From assembly GCA_004552725.1 (NCBI GenBank), contig SFNM01000075.1, positions 1 to 9,548 of the forward strand: a stretch of 9,548 nt of DNA, given 5' to 3'. The position numbers and the translations under genes were made by a program. Shown one piece after another: positions 7,301-9,548 of the stretch (position 1 is the first letter of the stretch; each line of letters begins with the position of its first letter). The notes under the pieces were generated by a model. That model was not told the DNA's origin, did not search any database, and saw only the letters and a list, made by a program, of their open reading frames with translations. This DNA comes from Bacteroidales bacterium. Its GTDB lineage: Bacteria; Bacteroidota; Bacteroidia; Bacteroidales; Muribaculaceae.

Positions 7301-8470
7301 ATGAAAAAAATCATTTATTTATGCTTATTTTTCGCGGTCGCTCTCTCGCTAAGGGCAGCATCGCCTGCTGCCAATAGCCTGTACCCGTTGGAGTTCCGCA
7401 ATTATTTGGACAACATCGAGAATATCCATCCCAAAGTACTGTTCTTTGAAGATGGATGGAATGGCTATAACTTCTGGATGGCTTACACCCCATACCCGCT
7501 CGGCAGCATCAGCGCCGAGAATCTATGCATCGCGGTGTCGAACGATGGCTATAACTGGACCGTGCCCGAAGGCTTGGAAAATCCGCTGGCCTTTGCACCC
7601 GATGGTGGCTACAATTCTGACACTCATCTCGTTTACAATTCCACTACTAATGAGTTGGAGTGTTGGTATCGCGCATACGACATCGAAACGGTCACCGATT
7701 ATATCCTCCGCCGTGTATCCTCCGATGGGGTGGAGTGGGGCGCTCCCGAAGTGGTGATGCCTGCTGCCGAATCTCGCGTTATGTGTCTTTCGCCTTGCGT
7801 ATGGATTGAGAATGGCCGATATCGTATGATATACTCTAACGGCAACTACCTTTTTACCACCGATGCCTCACCCGACGACTGGCAGTGGAGCGAACCGGTG
7901 CGTCTCAATGTGCCTACTACCCTGCATATTTGGCATCAGGACGTGCTCGTTGATCCTGATTCCGGTGCGGTCGAAGTGCTCTTCACCGCATACGATAATA
8001 ACGGCAACAACAATGCCGCCGACCTCTACTACGCCGTTGCTAATTCGCTTTTCGGAGAGTTCTGCTCGCCGGAAATGATTATCCAACGTTCGTCGGATCC
8101 AATGGCCTTCGACCACCGAGCCATCTACCGCGCCTCCATGGTCAAAGTCCACGGCGAGTACTACGTTTATTACAGCTGCATCGACCACGACTGGCACCGC
8201 TACATGATGCTATCCACCGGCTCGCCGATTCAGGATATTGTTGGCTTCAAGCAAGTTAATCCCATGCGCTCGCCCACATCAGGCACAAACGTGCGCGTGC
8301 TCGGTCGCCGAGTCTACAACCTCGGAGGCGAACTTATGCAGATAGTCGACCTTGTTGGACGTGTTGTCGCCACCTCGACCAACACTGCCACAGGGTACAT
8401 CTACGTGCCCTTTCAGGGGGTGTACGTGGTCGCCACCGAGTCGGAAGCAGTCACTATCGTAGTGCGCTAA
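7301..8470 (+). CDS. Secreted beta-propeller protein, GH43-like, with probable T9SS sorting domain
   Basis: This 389-aa protein starts at the ATG 13 bases after the predicted transcription start. MKKIIYL plus a hydrophobic core gives a signal peptide, with cleavage likely after residue 19 (LRA/A). The body (about 25-325) has recurring beta-propeller blade patterns: HPKVLFF, GWNGYNFWMAYTPYP, ENLCIAVSNDGYNW, SDTHLVYN, RRVSSDGVEWGAPE, NGRYRMIYS and HGEYYVYYSCIDHDWHR. These resemble glycosidase-like five-bladed propellers (GH43/GH32 type) and a family of uncharacterised proteins with the same WMAYTPYP signature. I cannot point with confidence to the catalytic acid residues, so enzyme activity is inference. 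The last 60 residues or so (MQIVDLVGRVV, FQGVYVV, ending TIVVR) look like a divergent type-A sorting domain. The stop codon directly abuts the stop of the convergent gene. A lectin-like binding role is possible instead. Confidence 0.88.
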   Translation: MKKIIYLCLFFAVALSLRAASPAANSLYPLEFRNYLDNIENIHPKVLFFEDGWNGYNFWMAYTPYPLGSISAENLCIAVSNDGYNWTVPEGLENPLAFAPDGGYNSDTHLVYNSTTNELECWYRAYDIETVTDYILRRVSSDGVEWGAPEVVMPAAESRVMCLSPCVWIENGRYRMIYSNGNYLFTTDASPDDWQWSEPVRLNVPTTLHIWHQDVLVDPDSGAVEVLFTAYDNNGNNNAADLYYAVANSLFGEFCSPEMIIQRSSDPMAFDHRAIYRASMVKVHGEYYVYYSCIDHDWHRYMMLSTGSPIQDIVGFKQVNPMRSPTSGTNVRVLGRRVYNLGGELMQIVDLVGRVVATSTNTATGYIYVPFQGVYVVATESEAVTIVVR

Positions 8471-9334
8471 TCACTCTTTGAGTCGATAAAATCGCGCTCC
8501 AATCCAATTGCGATTGCGCCGCACAAACTCATACAGCGACACATCGCTAATCTCTACCTTGCCGTCGGTGCTTGATGCGTGCATCACACGTGTCTCGCCA
8601 TTTACTTTCACCACCATTCCAAGATGGGTCACGTCAAGGTCCTTTAGATTCGACACGAAAGCGATAATGTCGCCCTCACGCAATCTCGAATCTACCTCCT
8701 TGGAGCGTAAATCCTGAACTTTGATATATGGAAACCGGTGGTTGCGATAACCATTCTCAACTTCCAATACTCGCGCATACTCCGTACTATCGGCCAACGC
8801 CTTATAACTGCTGCGGTGATTGCTCATGTAACTGATAGTCCGAACTATGTATTGGCATTTTGGCAGATTCGTAGTCAAATCCATCAAATATCCGCGATGA
8901 ATGTTATTTACCGCCCAGTCGCAGTTGTAATGCAATCGGGAACTATACCCATTCACCTCGCCACCGCGATAGCGCCAACGCTCCAAGTTGAAGACAAAAT
9001 CCTGCCAACCGGTGCGCCCTTCGCCCGCAGTATACGATAGCGCTACTGCTATGTCAATGAATGTGGTGCAATCTAACTCATCTAAATTCACTGTCAACAT
9101 CTCCGGACTACCCTCCAGCGTATGCACCACGTATGGCACATCCAAGAACATACGAGCCACAGCCGCCGTCCTCTCCGAAGGATTACTCCACCGGTGCGAT
9201 GCTACCTGAGTCAAAATCTCAGCCACGCGCGAAGTGTCCGATACCTCATTATGCCATCGAATTTCGCGAGGCATAGCCACACCGGCCACACCTACCCACA
9301 TTATTATATATAATACAATACTTCTCATATCCAT
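8471..9334 (-). CDS. DUF1460 family protein, NlpC/P60-like N-acetylmuramoyl-L-alanine amidase-like hydrolase
   Basis: This protein of up to 287 aa matches the DUF1460 family, whose members have a papain-like NlpC/P60 fold and are thought to cut peptidoglycan stem-peptide links. The motif LDELDCTTFID puts the probable catalytic Cys at residue 89. GDIIAFVSNLKDLDVTHLGM near 221-240 supplies the probable catalytic His at 237, and MHASSTDGKV near 251-260 is the usual third conserved block. Length is normal for the family and no key residue is missing. The start is either the ATG at 9332-9334 or the ATG at 9326-9328. The second gives MRSIVLYIIMWVGVAGVA directly as a signal peptide, with cleavage likely after GVA, so the protein acts in the periplasm or outside the cell. 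It has no T9SS sorting domain. It is transcribed alone from a strong promoter and converges on the propeller gene. Confidence 0.92.
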   Translation of the reverse strand: MDMRSIVLYIIMWVGVAGVAMPREIRWHNEVSDTSRVAEILTQVASHRWSNPSERTAAVARMFLDVPYVVHTLEGSPEMLTVNLDELDCTTFIDIAVALSYTAGEGRTGWQDFVFNLERWRYRGGEVNGYSSRLHYNCDWAVNNIHRGYLMDLTTNLPKCQYIVRTISYMSNHRSSYKALADSTEYARVLEVENGYRNHRFPYIKVQDLRSKEVDSRLREGDIIAFVSNLKDLDVTHLGMVVKVNGETRVMHASSTDGKVEISDVSLYEFVRRNRNWIGARFYRLKE

Positions 9335-9352
9335 TCTTCTTAAAAATCAATG

Positions 9353-9384
9353 CAAAAATACAAAAAAAACACCACCCTGCCAAA
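9353..9384 (-). promoter_or_regulatory. Bacteroidota-type promoter for the DUF1460 gene
   Basis: On the minus strand TTTG (9384-9381), a 20-base spacer and TATTTTTG (9360-9353) match the consensus at every fixed position. Transcription would begin near 9347, giving a leader of only about 13-19 bases depending on which start codon is used. Confidence 0.85.
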
Positions 9385-9401
9385 TAAATCTCACTCACCG
9401 G

Positions 9402-9540
9402 TTCGGCGTAGCGCAGCGTTCGCCGCGGTGGGGTTCTGTGGCGAGGTGCAAGCCGAGCGGCGCGTTGTGGCCTTCGCTTCGGCGCAGCGAAGCGTTCGCC
9501 GCGGTGAGGTTCGGTGGCGAGGTGGAAGCCGAGCGGTGCG
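9402..9540. repeat. GC-rich direct repeat, two copies with 76-base period
   Basis: Positions 9402-9464 and 9478-9540 align without gaps and differ at 6 of 63 bases. Shared cores include GTTCGCCGCGGTG, GGCGAGGTG and AGCCGAGCGG. The sequence is far more GC-rich than the adjacent AT-rich promoter region. The 76-base period is not a multiple of three, so the two copies fall in different reading frames, which argues against a protein repeat. A perfect 7-base stem CGCTTCG/CGAAGCG with a six-base loop lies at 9475-9494 where the copies meet. In copy 1, CACCG (9396-9400) can pair with CGGTG (9426-9430). The repeat probably continues past the window edge. It may be a dispersed intergenic repeat family. 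Confidence 0.75.
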
Positions 9541-9548
9541 GGAGCGCC

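Noticed and set aside
9401..9548. GC-rich right end as a coding region
   Set aside because: The frame is open in places, but the 76-base repeat shifts frame between copies and the translations are arginine/alanine-rich without any known pattern.

Overview
The window looks like a piece of a Bacteroidota chromosome, most likely order Bacteroidales. Three things point there. Several promoters fit the Bacteroidota form (TTTG or TTG, a spacer of 19-21, then TAnnTTTG). Four consecutive secreted proteins end in type IX secretion system (T9SS) type-A-like sorting domains. The start codons lack good Shine-Dalgarno sequences. A family-level guess (gut Muribaculaceae-like, from the moderately GC-rich codon use) is inference only.

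Left edge (1-349): the 3' remnant of a maltose/galactoside-type sugar O-acetyltransferase gene that enters from outside the window. Family similarity stops near position 252. The frame then runs on through unrelated sequence to a stop that overlaps the next start codon as ATGA.

Positions 346-4307 hold two tandem paralogous secreted proteins. The larger (813 aa) has OB-fold-like, choice-of-anchor-J-like, PKD-like and unnamed domains plus a sorting domain. The smaller (438 aa) keeps only the PKD-like, unnamed and sorting parts and has its own promoter. Next come a secreted M6-family zinc metalloprotease (4388-7192) and a secreted beta-propeller protein resembling GH43-like glycosidases (7301-8470). 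Strong intrinsic terminators follow the first three of these genes, so they are largely separate transcription units rather than one tight operon, though all four products appear to use the same secretion route. The protease gene is odd: a terminator T-run ends exactly where its earliest ATG begins.

Right side (8471-9548): a minus-strand gene for a DUF1460, NlpC/P60-like amidase whose stop codon directly abuts that of the propeller gene. It has a very good Bacteroidota promoter at 9353-9384. Upstream of it the window ends in a GC-rich, non-coding repeat with a 76-base period.

Together the genes suggest a small locus for secreted or surface-attached proteins that bind and break down protein and possibly glycan, next to a cell-wall peptide hydrolase. 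No T9SS machinery genes, RNA genes, CRISPR arrays or transposases were seen. The parts least explained by known families are the unnamed domain shared by the two paralogs and the GC-rich repeat.
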